Source: Demequina globuliformis (GTDB taxonomy: Bacteria; Actinomycetota; Actinomycetes; Actinomycetales; Demequinaceae). Taken from it: 58,680 bases of DNA. Shown one piece after another: positions 35,434 through 43,537 of this stretch. The DNA is taken from the NCBI RefSeq assembly GCF_000975155.1, contig NZ_BBRG01000006.1, forward strand, positions 1-58,680. Direction: 5' to 3'. The translations under genes were made by a program, and so were the position numbers. The notes beneath the pieces were generated by a model. That model ran no database searches. It was not told the origin of the DNA and was given only the letters and a program-made list of their open reading frames with translations. How positions within the stretch are numbered: the first letter of the stretch is position 1; each line of letters opens with the position of its first letter.

Positions 35434-37263
35434 TTACTCCTCCTCGCCGCGGTCCCACTCGGGGGCAATGCCGCGGGCGTACTGAATCTCGTCGTTTGAC
35501 GTGCCGGCCGCGACCATGGGCCACACCATTGCGTCGCGCGACACGGTGAAGTCCACGACCACGGGCTGATCATCAATTTCCATGGCTCGCTTGATGGTCG
35601 CGTCCACGTCCGCATCGGACTCGCACCGCAGTCCCACACAGCCCATGGCGTCAGCGAGCTTCACGAAGTCGGGGATGCGGCGGGTGCCATGCCCGGTGTG
35701 CAAGTCCGTGTTGGAGTACCGCTCGTTGTAGTACAGGGTCTGCCACTGGCGCACCATGCCCAGCGACGAGTTGTTCACGATCGCCACCTTGATGGGGATC
35801 TCGTTGATGGCGCACGTCACCAGTTCCTGATTGGTCATCTGGAAGCAGCCGTCGCCATCGATGGACCACACCGTGCGGTCGGGCTCGCCGACCTTCGCTC
35901 CCATCGCCGCGGGCACCGAGAATCCCATGGTGCCCAGGCCGCCGGAGTTGATCCACGAGTTGGGGCGCTCATACCTAATGAACTGGCTGGCCCACATCTG
36001 GTGCTGCCCCACGCCGGACGTGAAGATCGTGTCCGGTCCGGAGATTTCACCCAGTCGCTGGATCACGTGCTGCGGGCTCGACAGGCCGTCATCGGTGGGG
36101 GTGAAGCCCAGGCCGTAGGTGTCGCGCCACTGGTCGATCTGCGTCCACCAGGCCTCGAGGTCGGGCTTGCCGTGCTTGCGGTGCTCCTCCTCCAAGGCGG
36201 GCACCAACACCTCAAAGACCTCCTTGAGGTCGCCGACGATAGGAACGTCGACGGCGCGGTTCTTACCAATCTCAGCGGGGTCGATGTCCGCGTGCACGAT
36301 GGTCGCGTGGGGAGCGAACGATTCCAACTTGCCCGTCACGCGGTCATCGAAGCGAGCGCCAAGCGCGACCACCAGGTCAGCCTTTTGCAGCGAGGCCACC
36401 GCGGCTACGGTGCCGTGCATGCCCGGCATTCCGACATGCTGGGGGTGCGAGTCCGGCAGAGCGCCGCGCGCCATCAGCGTGGTTGTCACCGCTGCGCCCG
36501 ACAGGTCGGTCAACTTGCGCAGTCCGGCAGAGGCTCCCGAACGGATGACGCCACCACCCACGTACAGCACGGGGCGGCGGGCGGTCGCGAGCAGGCGAGC
36601 CGCCTCTTGCACCGTCTTGGCGTGCGGACGAGCGCCCGAGTTGAAGCCTGGCAGATCAATCCGCTCGGGCCACTGGAAGTTCATGGTCGACTGCTGCGCG
36701 GACTTGGTGATGTCCACGAGCACCGGACCGGGGCGCCCGTGCGTGGCGATGTAGAACGCCTCCGCGATGGCCTGCGGGATCTCGTTGGGGTCCGTCACGA
36801 GCACGTTGTGCTTCGTGATGGGCGCCGTGATGCCGACAATGTCCGCCTCTTGGAAGGCGTCCGTGCCGATGAGGCTGGCACCCACCTGCCCGGTGATGGC
36901 CACCATGGGAATGGAGTCCATGTTTGCGTCTGCGATGGGCGTGACCAGGTTGGTGGCGCCGGGGCCTGACGTCGCGATGCACACCCCGGGCTTGCCGGTG
37001 GCGTGCGCGTACCCCTGCGCTGCGTGGCCGGCGCCCTGCTCGTGCCGCACCAGGATGTGACGGATGCGCTGCGAATCCATCAGCGGGTCATAGGTGGGCA
37101 AGATGGCTCCGCCTGGAAGCCCAAAGACATCCGTAGCGCCCGCGCATTCGAGCGACTTGATGATCGCCTGTGCGCCCGTCATCTCCTGGCCATTGTTGGC
37201 CTGAGCGAAGGACTGCGGCTGCGCGGCGAGCGCGGAAGGCTTGGGTGCCTTGACCTGTGCCAT
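35434..37263 (-). CDS. ilvB: Acetolactate synthase large subunit
   Basis: A ThDP/FAD enzyme of about 609 aa that makes 2-acetolactate from pyruvate (valine/leucine) and 2-aceto-2-hydroxybutyrate from pyruvate and 2-oxobutyrate (isoleucine). The PYR domain has [12 protein letters not shown] and the ThDP-activating Glu in [12 protein letters not shown]; the PP domain has the ThDP motif [14 protein letters not shown]. The ATG at 37263 is preferred because it is preceded by GGAGAG at proper spacing; another ATG lies 12 nt upstream. Transcription starts at a leader-peptide attenuator (37322-37436), so the ilvBNC-leuB unit is predicted to respond to Ile/Leu/Val tRNA charging. Confidence 0.93.
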   Translation of the reverse strand: MAQVKAPKPSALAAQPQSFAQANNGQEMTGAQAIIKSLECAGATDVFGLPGGAILPTYDPLMDSQRIRHILVRHEQGAGHAAQGYAHATGKPGVCIATSGPGATNLVTPIADANMDSIPMVAITGQVGASLIGTDAFQEADIVGITAPITKHNVLVTDPNEIPQAIAEAFYIATHGRPGPVLVDITKSAQQSTMNFQWPERIDLPGFNSGARPHAKTVQEAARLLATARRPVLYVGGGVIRSGASAGLRKLTDLSGAAVTTTLMARGALPDSHPQHVGMPGMHGTVAAVASLQKADLVVALGARFDDRVTGKLESFAPHATIVHADIDPAEIGKNRAVDVPIVGDLKEVFEVLVPALEEEHRKHGKPDLEAWWTQIDQWRDTYGLGFTPTDDGLSSPQHVIQRLGEISGPDTIFTSGVGQHQMWASQFIRYERPNSWINSGGLGTMGFSVPAAMGAKVGEPDRTVWSIDGDGCFQMTNQELVTCAINEIPIKVAIVNNSSLGMVRQWQTLYYNERYSNTDLHTGHGTRRIPDFVKLADAMGCVGLRCESDADVDATIKRAMEIDDQPVVVDFTVSRDAMVWPMVAAGTSNDEIQYARGIAPEWDRGEEE

Positions 37264-37321
37264 CTTCTCTCCCATTGAGTCGATCGGTGGTGAGGCGATT
37301 CCCGCGTCCGCCTCCACATGG

Positions 37322-37353
37322 AAAAACCCCTCGGCCTTGGTGGCTGTCGGGGT
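37322..37353 (-). terminator. Attenuator terminator before ilvB
   Basis: Minus strand: an outer ACCCC/GGGGT stem with an inner GCC/GGC stem (loop ACCAA), followed by five T. It lies 28 nt after the stop of the ILVV leader peptide and about 60 nt before ilvB. Confidence 0.8.
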
Positions 37354-37355
37354 AT

Positions 37356-37397
37356 GCGCGCGGACGTTGCCTGGGCTTGGACTAGATGTCCGCGCGC
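37356..37397 (-). promoter_or_regulatory. 10-bp stem in the ilvB attenuator
   Basis: GCGCGCGGAC / GTCCGCGCGC, perfect. The first arm covers the Arg-Ala-Asp codons of the leader peptide and the second arm precedes the terminator by 2 nt. Ribosome position on the leader ORF would decide whether this stem forms. Confidence 0.7.
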
Positions 37398-37423
37398 CCG
37401 GTAACTACGAGAATCGTCTGCAT
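37382..37423 (-). CDS. Branched-chain amino acid leader peptide [13 protein letters not shown]
   Basis: A 13-aa ORF with the consecutive codons Ile-Leu-Val-Val (ATT CTC GTA GTT), upstream of ilvBNC and followed by competing stems and a T-tailed terminator. It resembles in design the short leader peptide of Corynebacterium glutamicum ilvBNC, which attenuates in response to branched-chain amino acids. There is no Shine-Dalgarno; TAGAGT ends 7 nt before the ATG, so a leaderless start is likely. Confidence 0.85.
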   Translation of the reverse strand: MQTILVVTGRADI

Positions 37424-37430
37424 GTGGACG

Positions 37431-37436
37431 ACTCTA
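37431..37436 (-). promoter_or_regulatory. -10 element of the ilvBNC leader
   Basis: TAGAGT, 7 nt from the leader ATG. A weak -35-like TGACTT lies further upstream. Confidence 0.55.
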
Positions 37437-37540
37437 CGCCCGCTACTGACAGAAAGTCACCATCTGGAGAGATAATCTCACATCGTGGTTCACCGTATCG
37501 AATAGTGAGACAGGTGAGGCGCCTCGCAGCCCCTCTCCGC

Positions 37541-37575
37541 CCCCACTCTCCCCCTGGCCGTACATACACGGCGGG
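37541..37575 (+). repeat. Short inverted element, copy A
   Basis: Contains CCCACTCTCC, then CCCTGGCCGTACATACACGG and CGGG. Its hairpin is GCCGT-ACATAC-ACGGC (37557-37572). A second copy lies 214 nt away in opposite orientation (37786-37830). The central pair differs between copies but remains base-paired. Confidence 0.55.
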
Positions 37576-37611
37576 CCTGACCGCTCCCCAGCGTTCTGGC
37601 CGAAGACTTCC

Positions 37612-37631
37612 GGTGGCGCCTCTGCGCCACC
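37612..37631. other. 8-bp hairpin between the inverted elements
   Basis: GGTGGCGC-CTCT-GCGCCACC, perfect, in the ilvB-ilvD intergenic region. It could help terminate transcripts from ilvD; no T-tract. Confidence 0.4.
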
Positions 37632-37785
37632 CAGCCGTGGCATCGGCCCTCACCGGGCGCTAAGTGCGCTGGGCCGCCACCGTCACCGCGACCTGCCCGC
37701 CGGTGCCGGGACCCCTTGGCCGCCGCGTGCGGTAGAGCGCTGCGCCATCGGATATGGACGGCCCTGGGCCCCGAGCCCCGAAATC

Positions 37786-37830
37786 CCCGCCGAGTATGTT
37801 CGGCCAGGGGAAATCGGGAGGGAGAGTGGG
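37786..37830 (-). repeat. Short inverted element, copy B
   Basis: Minus-strand copy of the element at 37541: CCCACTCTCCC, an extra 11-12 nt, then CCCTGGCCGAACATACTCGG and CGGG. The hairpin is GCCGA-ACATAC-TCGGC (37789-37804). It begins about 22 nt after the ilvD stop, so it is in the ilvD 3' untranslated region. Confidence 0.55.
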
Positions 37831-37851
37831 AGGGCGGGGAAGCGGGCCGCG

Positions 37852-39549
37852 CTAGCGCAGCACGGCTCCCGTGGATGCCGACTGCACGAGCTTCGCGTAC
37901 TTGGCGAGAACTCCGCGCGTGTAGACGGGAGGCAGGGGCTCCCAGCCCTCCTTGCGCGCCTCGAGCTCTTCCTCCGGCACGTGCAGTTCGAGCGCACCGT
38001 TGGACACGTCGAGCGTGATCTTGTCTCCGTCCTTCACGAACGCGATGGGCCCGCCGTCCACGGCCTCGGGCGCCATGTGGCCCACACACAGGCCCGTCGT
38101 CCCTCCGGAGAAACGGCCGTCAGTGACCAGCAGCACGTCCTTGCCCAGGCCTGCCCCCTTGATCGCGGCGGTGATGGCGAGCATCTCGCGCATACCGGGG
38201 CCACCCTTGGGGCCTTCGTAGCGGATGACCACCACGTCACCAGCGGTGATGGTGCCGTCCGCGAGCGCATCCAGCGCGGCGCGCTCACGATCAAACACGC
38301 GCGCGGTGCCCTCGAAGACCGACTCGTCGAATCCTGCCGACTTCACGACAGCGCCCTCGGGAGCCAGCGAGCCCTTCAGAATCGTGATGCCGCCGGTCTT
38401 GTGGATCGGGTTGTTGAGGGAGCGCACCACGCGGCCGTCAATCGTCGCCGGCTTCAACTCAGCCATGTTCTCCGCGAGAGTCTTACCCGTGACGGTCATG
38501 CAGTCGCCGTGCATGAGGCCAGCCTCCAGCAGCGTGTTCATCACCGCGGGGACGCCGCCGACGCGGTCAACGTCGTTCATCACGAACTGACCAAAGGGCT
38601 TGAGGTCTCCCAGGTGCGGCACCTTTGCGGCGACGCGCGCGAAGTCGTCGAGCGTCAGGTCAACCTCGGCCTCATTGGCGATCGCGAGCAGGTGGAGCAC
38701 AGCGTTGGTGGAACCACCGAAGGCCATGACGACGGCAATGGCGTTCTCGAAGGCTTCCTTGGTCATGATGTCGCGTGCCGTGATGCCCAGTCGCAGCATG
38801 TTGACGACGGCCTCGCCGGACTTCACTGCAAAGTAGTCGCGGCGGCGGTCGGCAGAGGGCGGCGAGGCCGAGCCGGGGATCGACATCCCGAGCGCCTCGC
38901 CAACGGAGGCCATGGTGTTGGCGGTGAACATGCCGCCGCAGGCGCCCTCGCCCGGGCAGATCGCCTTCTCGATGGCGAGTCGGTCTTCCTCCGACATCAA
39001 CCCACGCTGGCAAGCGCCAACAGCCTCGAAGGCGTCAATGACGGTGACGTCCTTCTCGGTTCCGTCCGAGAGCTTCACGTGGCCGGGCATGATCGACCCC
39101 GCATACAAGAACACGGAGGCCAGGTCCAGGCGCGCGGCGGCCATGAGCATGCCGGGCAGAGACTTGTCGCAGCCAGCCAGCAGCACGGATCCGTCCAGGC
39201 GCTCAGCGCTCATGACGGTTTCCACCGAGTCCGCGATGAGGTCGCGGGACACGAGCGAGAAGTGCATACCTTCGTGGCCCATCGAGATGCCGTCGGAGAC
39301 GGAGATGGTCCCGAACTCGAGTGGGTAGCCGCCGCCGGCGTGAACGCCGTTCTTCGAGGCCTTCGCGAGGCGGTCAAGCGACAGGTTGCACGGGGTGATC
39401 TCGTTCCATGAACTTGCGATGCCAATCTGGGGCTTCGCGAAGTCATCGTCGCCAAGGCCGACGGCGCGGAGCATGCCGCGAGACGCGGTCGCCTCCAGTC
39501 CGTCGGTGACCTGGCGGGAGCGGGGCTTCATGTCGGGCGTCGTCGTCAT
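37852..39549 (-). CDS. ilvD: Dihydroxy-acid dehydratase
   Basis: A 565-aa iron-sulfur dehydratase giving the 2-oxoacid precursors of Ile, Val and Leu. Cluster cysteines lie in AGCDKSLPG and GACQRG, with a third in [16 protein letters not shown]; the C-terminal catalytic serine region is [15 protein letters not shown]. The ATG at 39549 starts the conserved part and has no Shine-Dalgarno, only TACACT 7 nt upstream, suggesting a leaderless mRNA. It is the most upstream minus-strand gene of the cluster, and its promoter is back-to-back with that of the MerR-family gene. Confidence 0.95.
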   Translation of the reverse strand: MTTTPDMKPRSRQVTDGLEATASRGMLRAVGLGDDDFAKPQIGIASSWNEITPCNLSLDRLAKASKNGVHAGGGYPLEFGTISVSDGISMGHEGMHFSLVSRDLIADSVETVMSAERLDGSVLLAGCDKSLPGMLMAAARLDLASVFLYAGSIMPGHVKLSDGTEKDVTVIDAFEAVGACQRGLMSEEDRLAIEKAICPGEGACGGMFTANTMASVGEALGMSIPGSASPPSADRRRDYFAVKSGEAVVNMLRLGITARDIMTKEAFENAIAVVMAFGGSTNAVLHLLAIANEAEVDLTLDDFARVAAKVPHLGDLKPFGQFVMNDVDRVGGVPAVMNTLLEAGLMHGDCMTVTGKTLAENMAELKPATIDGRVVRSLNNPIHKTGGITILKGSLAPEGAVVKSAGFDESVFEGTARVFDRERAALDALADGTITAGDVVVIRYEGPKGGPGMREMLAITAAIKGAGLGKDVLLVTDGRFSGGTTGLCVGHMAPEAVDGGPIAFVKDGDKITLDVSNGALELHVPEEELEARKEGWEPLPPVYTRGVLAKYAKLVQSASTGAVLR

Positions 39550-39556
39550 GTTCACG

Positions 39557-39562
39557 AGTGTA
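39557..39562 (-). promoter_or_regulatory. -10 element of ilvD
   Basis: TACACT with a 7-nt spacer to the ATG; no ribosome binding site. Confidence 0.5.
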
Positions 39563-39606
39563 GGACGGGCACATGCTCGCCCGGGCCGACGCGGGAAAAA
39601 CGCCGC

Positions 39607-39637
39607 TTGACATTGACGCTGCGTCAACTTCTACGCT
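39607..39637 (+). promoter_or_regulatory. MerR-type promoter with overlapping operator
   Basis: -35 TTGACA (39607-39612), a 19-bp spacer, -10 TACGCT (39632-39637). Within the spacer is the perfect dyad TTGACGC-T-GCGTCAA (39613-39627). The overlong 19-bp spacer with a central palindrome is the hallmark of promoters activated by MerR-family proteins through DNA distortion. The ATG of the MerR gene follows the -10 by 7 nt. Confidence 0.85.
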
Positions 39638-39644
39638 GGTTCAC

Positions 39645-40430
39645 ATGAGCACCACTGACCTCTCGTCGCCCACAGATGACGACACCGTCGACATCGCGCG
39701 CCTGTCGCGCATGTCAGGCGTGACCTCGCGCACCCTGCGCCACTACGACGCAATCGGGCTCCTCACCCCCGCATTCACGAGCGGCGATGGCCGGCGCCAC
39801 TACGGCCGCGACGAGGTGTTGCGTTTGCAGCACATTTTGGTCCTGCGCGAGCTGGACACCCCCCTCGCGGACATCTCCCGCATCGTGGACGCCGACGATC
39901 CCGCCGTGACGGCCGCAACCCTGCGCGACCACCTCGCGGCCCTGACGGCTGAACGGGACCGCTTTGCGCGCCTCGCCGCCACCGTCGCGCGCACCATCGA
40001 CTCATTAGAGAAAGGCACCAGCATGACCAACGAAGACATCTTGAACGGGTTCGACCACAAGCGCTACGAGCCCGAGGCCCGCGAGCGCTGGGGAGACGAC
40101 GCCGTCGATCGCTCCAACGCCAAATGGGAGTCGCTCGGCAAGGAAGGCCAGCAGCGCCACCTCGACACTCACCGCGAGGTAGTTGAGGCGCTCGGCGCGG
40201 CAATCCGGGTGGGCTTCTCGCCTGACTCCGCAGAGGTACAGGAGATTGTCGCCAAGCACTACGCGTGGGTCTCCCTCTTTTGGACGCCGACTGCGGAGAC
40301 CTACCGCGGGCTCACCCAGATGTACGTCGACGACGAGCGGTTCCGGCGCAACTACGACGAGGTGGCTCCCGGCGCGGCAGTCTTGCTGCGCGATGCCGCA
40401 GACATCTACGCGGGGCGCGAACTCAAATAA
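39645..40430 (+). CDS. MerR/TipA-like transcription activator with TipAS ligand domain
   Basis: About 261 aa. The N-terminal winged helix (about 14-85) has VDIARLSRMSGVTSRTLRHYDAIGLLTPAFTSGDGRRHYGRDEVLRLQHI. A dimerisation helix follows (DHLAALTAERDRFARLAATVARTIDSLEKG), then a C-terminal TipAS domain (about 125-261) with FDHKRYEPEARERWG, SNAKWESLG and the late YDEVAPGAAVLLRDAADIY. Family members bind thiopeptides or other drugs and activate their own promoter. The promoter directly upstream carries a 19-bp spacer and palindrome, so autoregulation is likely. It ends just before a strong hairpin made of the dispersed 11-mer. Confidence 0.88.
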   Translation: MSTTDLSSPTDDDTVDIARLSRMSGVTSRTLRHYDAIGLLTPAFTSGDGRRHYGRDEVLRLQHILVLRELDTPLADISRIVDADDPAVTAATLRDHLAALTAERDRFARLAATVARTIDSLEKGTSMTNEDILNGFDHKRYEPEARERWGDDAVDRSNAKWESLGKEGQQRHLDTHREVVEALGAAIRVGFSPDSAEVQEIVAKHYAWVSLFWTPTAETYRGLTQMYVDDERFRRNYDEVAPGAAVLLRDAADIYAGRELK

Positions 40431-40438
40431 ATCCCTAC

Positions 40439-40480
40439 GGGCCGATGCCCTGGTTGCCAGCGCAACCAGGGCATCGGCCC
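40439..40480. terminator. 19-bp hairpin formed by an inverted pair of the 11-mer
   Basis: Perfect 19-bp arms (GGGCCGATGCCCTGGTTGC and its complement) around the 4-nt loop CAGC, 8 nt after the MerR gene stop. The outer 11 bp of each arm are exact copies of GGGCCGATGCC. No T-tract, but very stable. Confidence 0.75.
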
Positions 40481-40596
40481 CTACGGCTGTGGGGGACTTC
40501 ACAAGATGCCTGCAAGAGCCGGGAATAACTGTGAGGTGAGGCGGCGTTGGAGGCCATGACAACCGCAATTTAGACCGGCCTCATGAGGAGACCCAC

Positions 40597-41247
40597 GTGA
40601 CCACGCTCGGCTTGTTGATTGGCTCTTTGCCCCTCGCCCGCACGCAGCACCACCTCACGCAACTACTGACCGACTCAGCCCCACCCGGCGTAGAGGTCAC
40701 CCTCCTCGATCCGCACCGCCTCCCGCACCACGCTCCGTACTCAGATGTCCCGACCCCCACAGCCGCACACGAATGGAAGCGCGCCCTCGCCGGCGTCGAC
40801 GGCCTCGTGGTGCTGACGCCCACGGTCGAGCGGTCGATCCCCGGTTCGCTTAAGAACGCCCTAGACTGGGCGGGCGGCATGAGCGGCGTGAACACGCTTG
40901 CCGGCCTTCCCACCGTGATCGCTGGGGTGAGCGTCGGAACGCTCCCCCGCTTTGCCGCAATCCAACACCTGCGCACCGTGCTCGGGGACGCCGGCGCCGC
41001 CCTGCGCTCGCAGCCGGAAACAGTGCTGTTCGCAGCGCCCGAGGCCTTCGACGATTCCGACACGCCCGTGGACGCCGACCTGGTGGCCGAGGCCCGCGAC
41101 CTCATGTCCGCGGCCGCCGGTCTCGCAGTTCACGAGCGCCGCGCAGCCACGGCCCGGGCCGCCACCCAAACCATGGACCCCATCGCAGAGGTGATCGCCG
41201 CGCCGCTAGCGCCTATCAGTCCTGCGGACGGCATCAAGGTCGCGTAG
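40597..41247 (+). CDS. NADPH-dependent FMN reductase family protein (1)
   Basis: A 216-aa flavodoxin-like flavoprotein. The phosphate-binding loop is LLIGSLPLARTQHH near the N terminus (weaker than the usual GS.R..S), followed by VLTPTVERSIPGSLKNALDW, the family signature for the FMN ring contact, and IAGVSVG. It starts with GTG at 40597, preceded by GAGGAG. A second family member lies 190 nt downstream. The C-terminal extension (after about 175) is not usual for the family. Probably a quinone or flavin reductase; natural substrate unknown. Confidence 0.78.
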   Translation: MTTLGLLIGSLPLARTQHHLTQLLTDSAPPGVEVTLLDPHRLPHHAPYSDVPTPTAAHEWKRALAGVDGLVVLTPTVERSIPGSLKNALDWAGGMSGVNTLAGLPTVIAGVSVGTLPRFAAIQHLRTVLGDAGAALRSQPETVLFAAPEAFDDSDTPVDADLVAEARDLMSAAAGLAVHERRAATARAATQTMDPIAEVIAAPLAPISPADGIKVA

Positions 41248-41275
41248 CGGTCGCGACGCAGCACCCGCGATCAGT

Positions 41276-41317
41276 CAGTGGGGTATGAATGCTCACCCGC
41301 GCATTCATGCCCCACTG
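41276..41317. terminator. 17-bp hairpin
   Basis: CAGTGGGGTATGAATGC pairs with GCATTCATGCCCCACTG (one T-G wobble), 8-nt loop, between the two FMN reductase genes. Ends transcription of the first gene. Confidence 0.65.
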
Positions 41318-41347
41318 TCGCGTGTAGCCGGCGAATAAATAGATGCG

Positions 41348-41376
41348 TTGGGAATAGTTGAGGAGTCACGTATTGT
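41348..41376 (+). promoter_or_regulatory. Promoter of the second FMN reductase
   Basis: TTGGGA (41348-41353), 17-bp spacer, TATTGT (41371-41376). Right at the predicted start site lies the dyad CCATGGC-GCC-GCCATGG (41380-41396), which could be an operator or a 5' mRNA hairpin. Confidence 0.5.
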
Positions 41377-41439
41377 TGTCCATGGCGCCGCCATGGATGA
41401 CGGCGGCCATCCCCTGACTTCTTCCGAAAGGACTCCACC

Positions 41440-42000
41440 ATGCCCCGCATCGGCATCATCGTCGGCTCCATCGCCGAGGCCTCTATCAACCGCACCGTCG
41501 CCAACGTCCTGCCCTCGCTCGTGACGGACTCCGACGTCGAGTTCGTGTTCATCGAGATCAAGGACCTGCCCCTGTACAACTACGAGCTCGACGGCGCATG
41601 GCCCGAGGCCGCGACGGAGTTCAAGAACCAGGTCGAGTCGGTTGACGGCATCATCATCGTCACCCCCGAGTACTCGCGCTCGCTTCCCGGCGCCCTCAAG
41701 AACGCTCTGGACTGGGCCGCCCGCCCCTGGGGTCAGAACTCCTTCACTGGGAAGCCGACCGCCATCATGGGCGCCTCGATCTCTGCCGTCGGAACCGCGG
41801 CGGCACAGCAGCACCTGCGCGCCATCTTGGGCCACTTCAACGCCCCCACGATGGGCCAGCCCGAGACCTTCTTCCACTTCGCCGCTGACTCCTTTGGCGC
41901 CGACGGCTCGCTGCAGGACGAGGCCCAGCAGGCAGTGCTGTCCAACTTCGTCAACGCTGCGGTGGAGCACGTGAACCAGTTCGCCTCGGTGAACGCGTAA
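41440..42000 (+). CDS. NADPH-dependent FMN reductase family protein (2)
   Basis: A 186-aa flavodoxin-like protein with a more canonical sequence than its upstream neighbour: IGIIVGSIAEASINRTVA (phosphate loop), IIIVTPEYSRSLPGALKNALDW, and MGASISAVGTAAAQQHLRAIL. Family members reduce FMN, quinones, chromate or azo dyes with NAD(P)H. The start follows GAAAGGA by 7 nt, with its own promoter at 41348-41376. Confidence 0.88.
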   Translation: MPRIGIIVGSIAEASINRTVANVLPSLVTDSDVEFVFIEIKDLPLYNYELDGAWPEAATEFKNQVESVDGIIIVTPEYSRSLPGALKNALDWAARPWGQNSFTGKPTAIMGASISAVGTAAAQQHLRAILGHFNAPTMGQPETFFHFAADSFGADGSLQDEAQQAVLSNFVNAAVEHVNQFASVNA

Positions 42001-42023
42001 CATTTTCTTCTAGGCGTGGGCGC

Positions 42024-42048
42024 GCCTGTGACCACCCCCTCCACAGGC
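42024..42048 (+). terminator. Possible weak terminator
   Basis: GCCTGTG / CACAGGC with an 11-nt loop, 24 nt after the FMN reductase stop. No T-tract. Confidence 0.35.
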
Positions 42049-42148
42049 ACAGCGCTCATCGGCGTGCGACGCGACATCCTCGCGCCACGCCACCCCCAGG
42101 CAGCGGCCGTTCGGGAACACCCGGGCGGCCGTTGCTGTTGGTGCAGGC

Positions 42149-43492
42149 ATGACTTCGGAAACCGCCCTGTGGTGGGCACGTCGCGACCTGCGCGTCACCG
42201 ACAACCCTGCCTTGGTCGACGCCACCGCCACCGGGCGTGCGCGCGCCGTGTTCGCGTGGACGCCGGCGCTGCACCGGTGGTCTGGACGACGCACCGCTCA
42301 TCTGGCGCGCGTGCTGTGGCAGTTGCGCGATGGTTTGGGCGGGTCGCTTGCGGTACGCAAGGGGGACGCGGCCGATGTCGTGTCCCAGGCCGCGCAGGAG
42401 GCCGGCGCGACCGTGGTGTTCGCCGCGAAGGAGTACAGCCCTGCGGGCGTCGCCGAGCAAGAGGCCGTGGCGGCTGCGCTGAGGGCCGACGGACGCGAGT
42501 TGCGCTTCGTGGGCTCTCCGTACGCGGTAGCCCCTGGGCGGGTCGTCAAGGCAGACGGCACCGAGTACAAGGTCTTCACTCCCTTTCGTGACGCCTGGCG
42601 CCAACACGGGTGGCGCGCCCCGGCGGCGGCGCCGAACCTGGATGCGCTCGAGGCCTGGGGTCCGCATGCAGACGACATTGACCTCGACCAACGTGCGGCC
42701 CACGGCGACACCAACGACCCGCTAGTCAGCACCCCCGAGTTCCGCGAGGACCGCATCCTCGCCGCGCTCGACGATTTCCTCGATTCAGACATCGCCACCT
42801 ATGGCACCGACCGGGACAGGCCTGACCTGGATCGCACCTCGCATCTGTCGGTGCCACTGGCGTACGGCCAAGTGCATCCCCGCACCGTGCTGGCACGCAC
42901 CGCGCGCATCGACGGCGACGGCGCCAGGGTCTTCGAGTCCGAACTTGCTTGGCGCGAGTTTCACGCCGACGTCCTGCACCACTACCCCGACGCGCGGCGC
43001 GCGTCGCTGCGCCCCGTGCTCGCGGAGGGTGACTGGGTCACGGGCCGCGAAGCCGACGAGGCCTTCGTGGCCTGGCGCGACGGCCGCACCGGGTTTGGGT
43101 TGGTCGATGCCGGCATGCGTCAGCTCCAGCACACAGGCTGGATGCACAACCGCGTCCGCATGGTGGTCGCGAGCTTCCTCGTGAAGGATCTCCTGATTCC
43201 GTGGCAGCGCGGCGCGAACCACTTCCGACGCACCCTGATGGACTACGACCACTCCCAGAATCAGCTCAATTGGCAGTGGGTGGCCGGCACCGGCCGGGAC
43301 GCATCGCCGTTCTTTAGAATCTTCAACCCGTCAACGCAGGCGGACAAGTTCGACCCCCAGCGGCGCTACATCGAGCGATGGGTGCCGGAGATCGACACCC
43401 CCGAGTACCCCGCGCCCATGGTGGATCACAAGGAGGCCCGCGCCCACACCCTCGAACTCCACCAACGCGCGAAGGATTCAGGCGCCCGCTAG
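42149..43492 (+). CDS. phr: Deoxyribodipyrimidine (CPD) photolyase, class I
   Basis: A 447-aa flavoenzyme repairing cyclobutane pyrimidine dimers with blue light. The N-terminal alpha/beta domain starts ALWWARRDLRVTDNPAL (antenna-binding). The C-terminal helical FAD domain carries ELAWREFHADVLHHYPD, the signature TGWMHNRVRMVVASFLVKDLLIPW and DYDHSQNQLNWQWVAGTGRDASPFFRIFNP with the conserved Trp/Asn/Asp residues of photolyases. The full electron-transfer and FAD blocks are intact, so it should be functional. It stands as a single gene. Confidence 0.92.
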   Translation: MTSETALWWARRDLRVTDNPALVDATATGRARAVFAWTPALHRWSGRRTAHLARVLWQLRDGLGGSLAVRKGDAADVVSQAAQEAGATVVFAAKEYSPAGVAEQEAVAAALRADGRELRFVGSPYAVAPGRVVKADGTEYKVFTPFRDAWRQHGWRAPAAAPNLDALEAWGPHADDIDLDQRAAHGDTNDPLVSTPEFREDRILAALDDFLDSDIATYGTDRDRPDLDRTSHLSVPLAYGQVHPRTVLARTARIDGDGARVFESELAWREFHADVLHHYPDARRASLRPVLAEGDWVTGREADEAFVAWRDGRTGFGLVDAGMRQLQHTGWMHNRVRMVVASFLVKDLLIPWQRGANHFRRTLMDYDHSQNQLNWQWVAGTGRDASPFFRIFNPSTQADKFDPQRRYIERWVPEIDTPEYPAPMVDHKEARAHTLELHQRAKDSGAR

Positions 43493-43537
43493 TGGCAGAG
43501 CATGGGCGCGGCGGAGGTCAACGCGTGGGCTCGCGCG

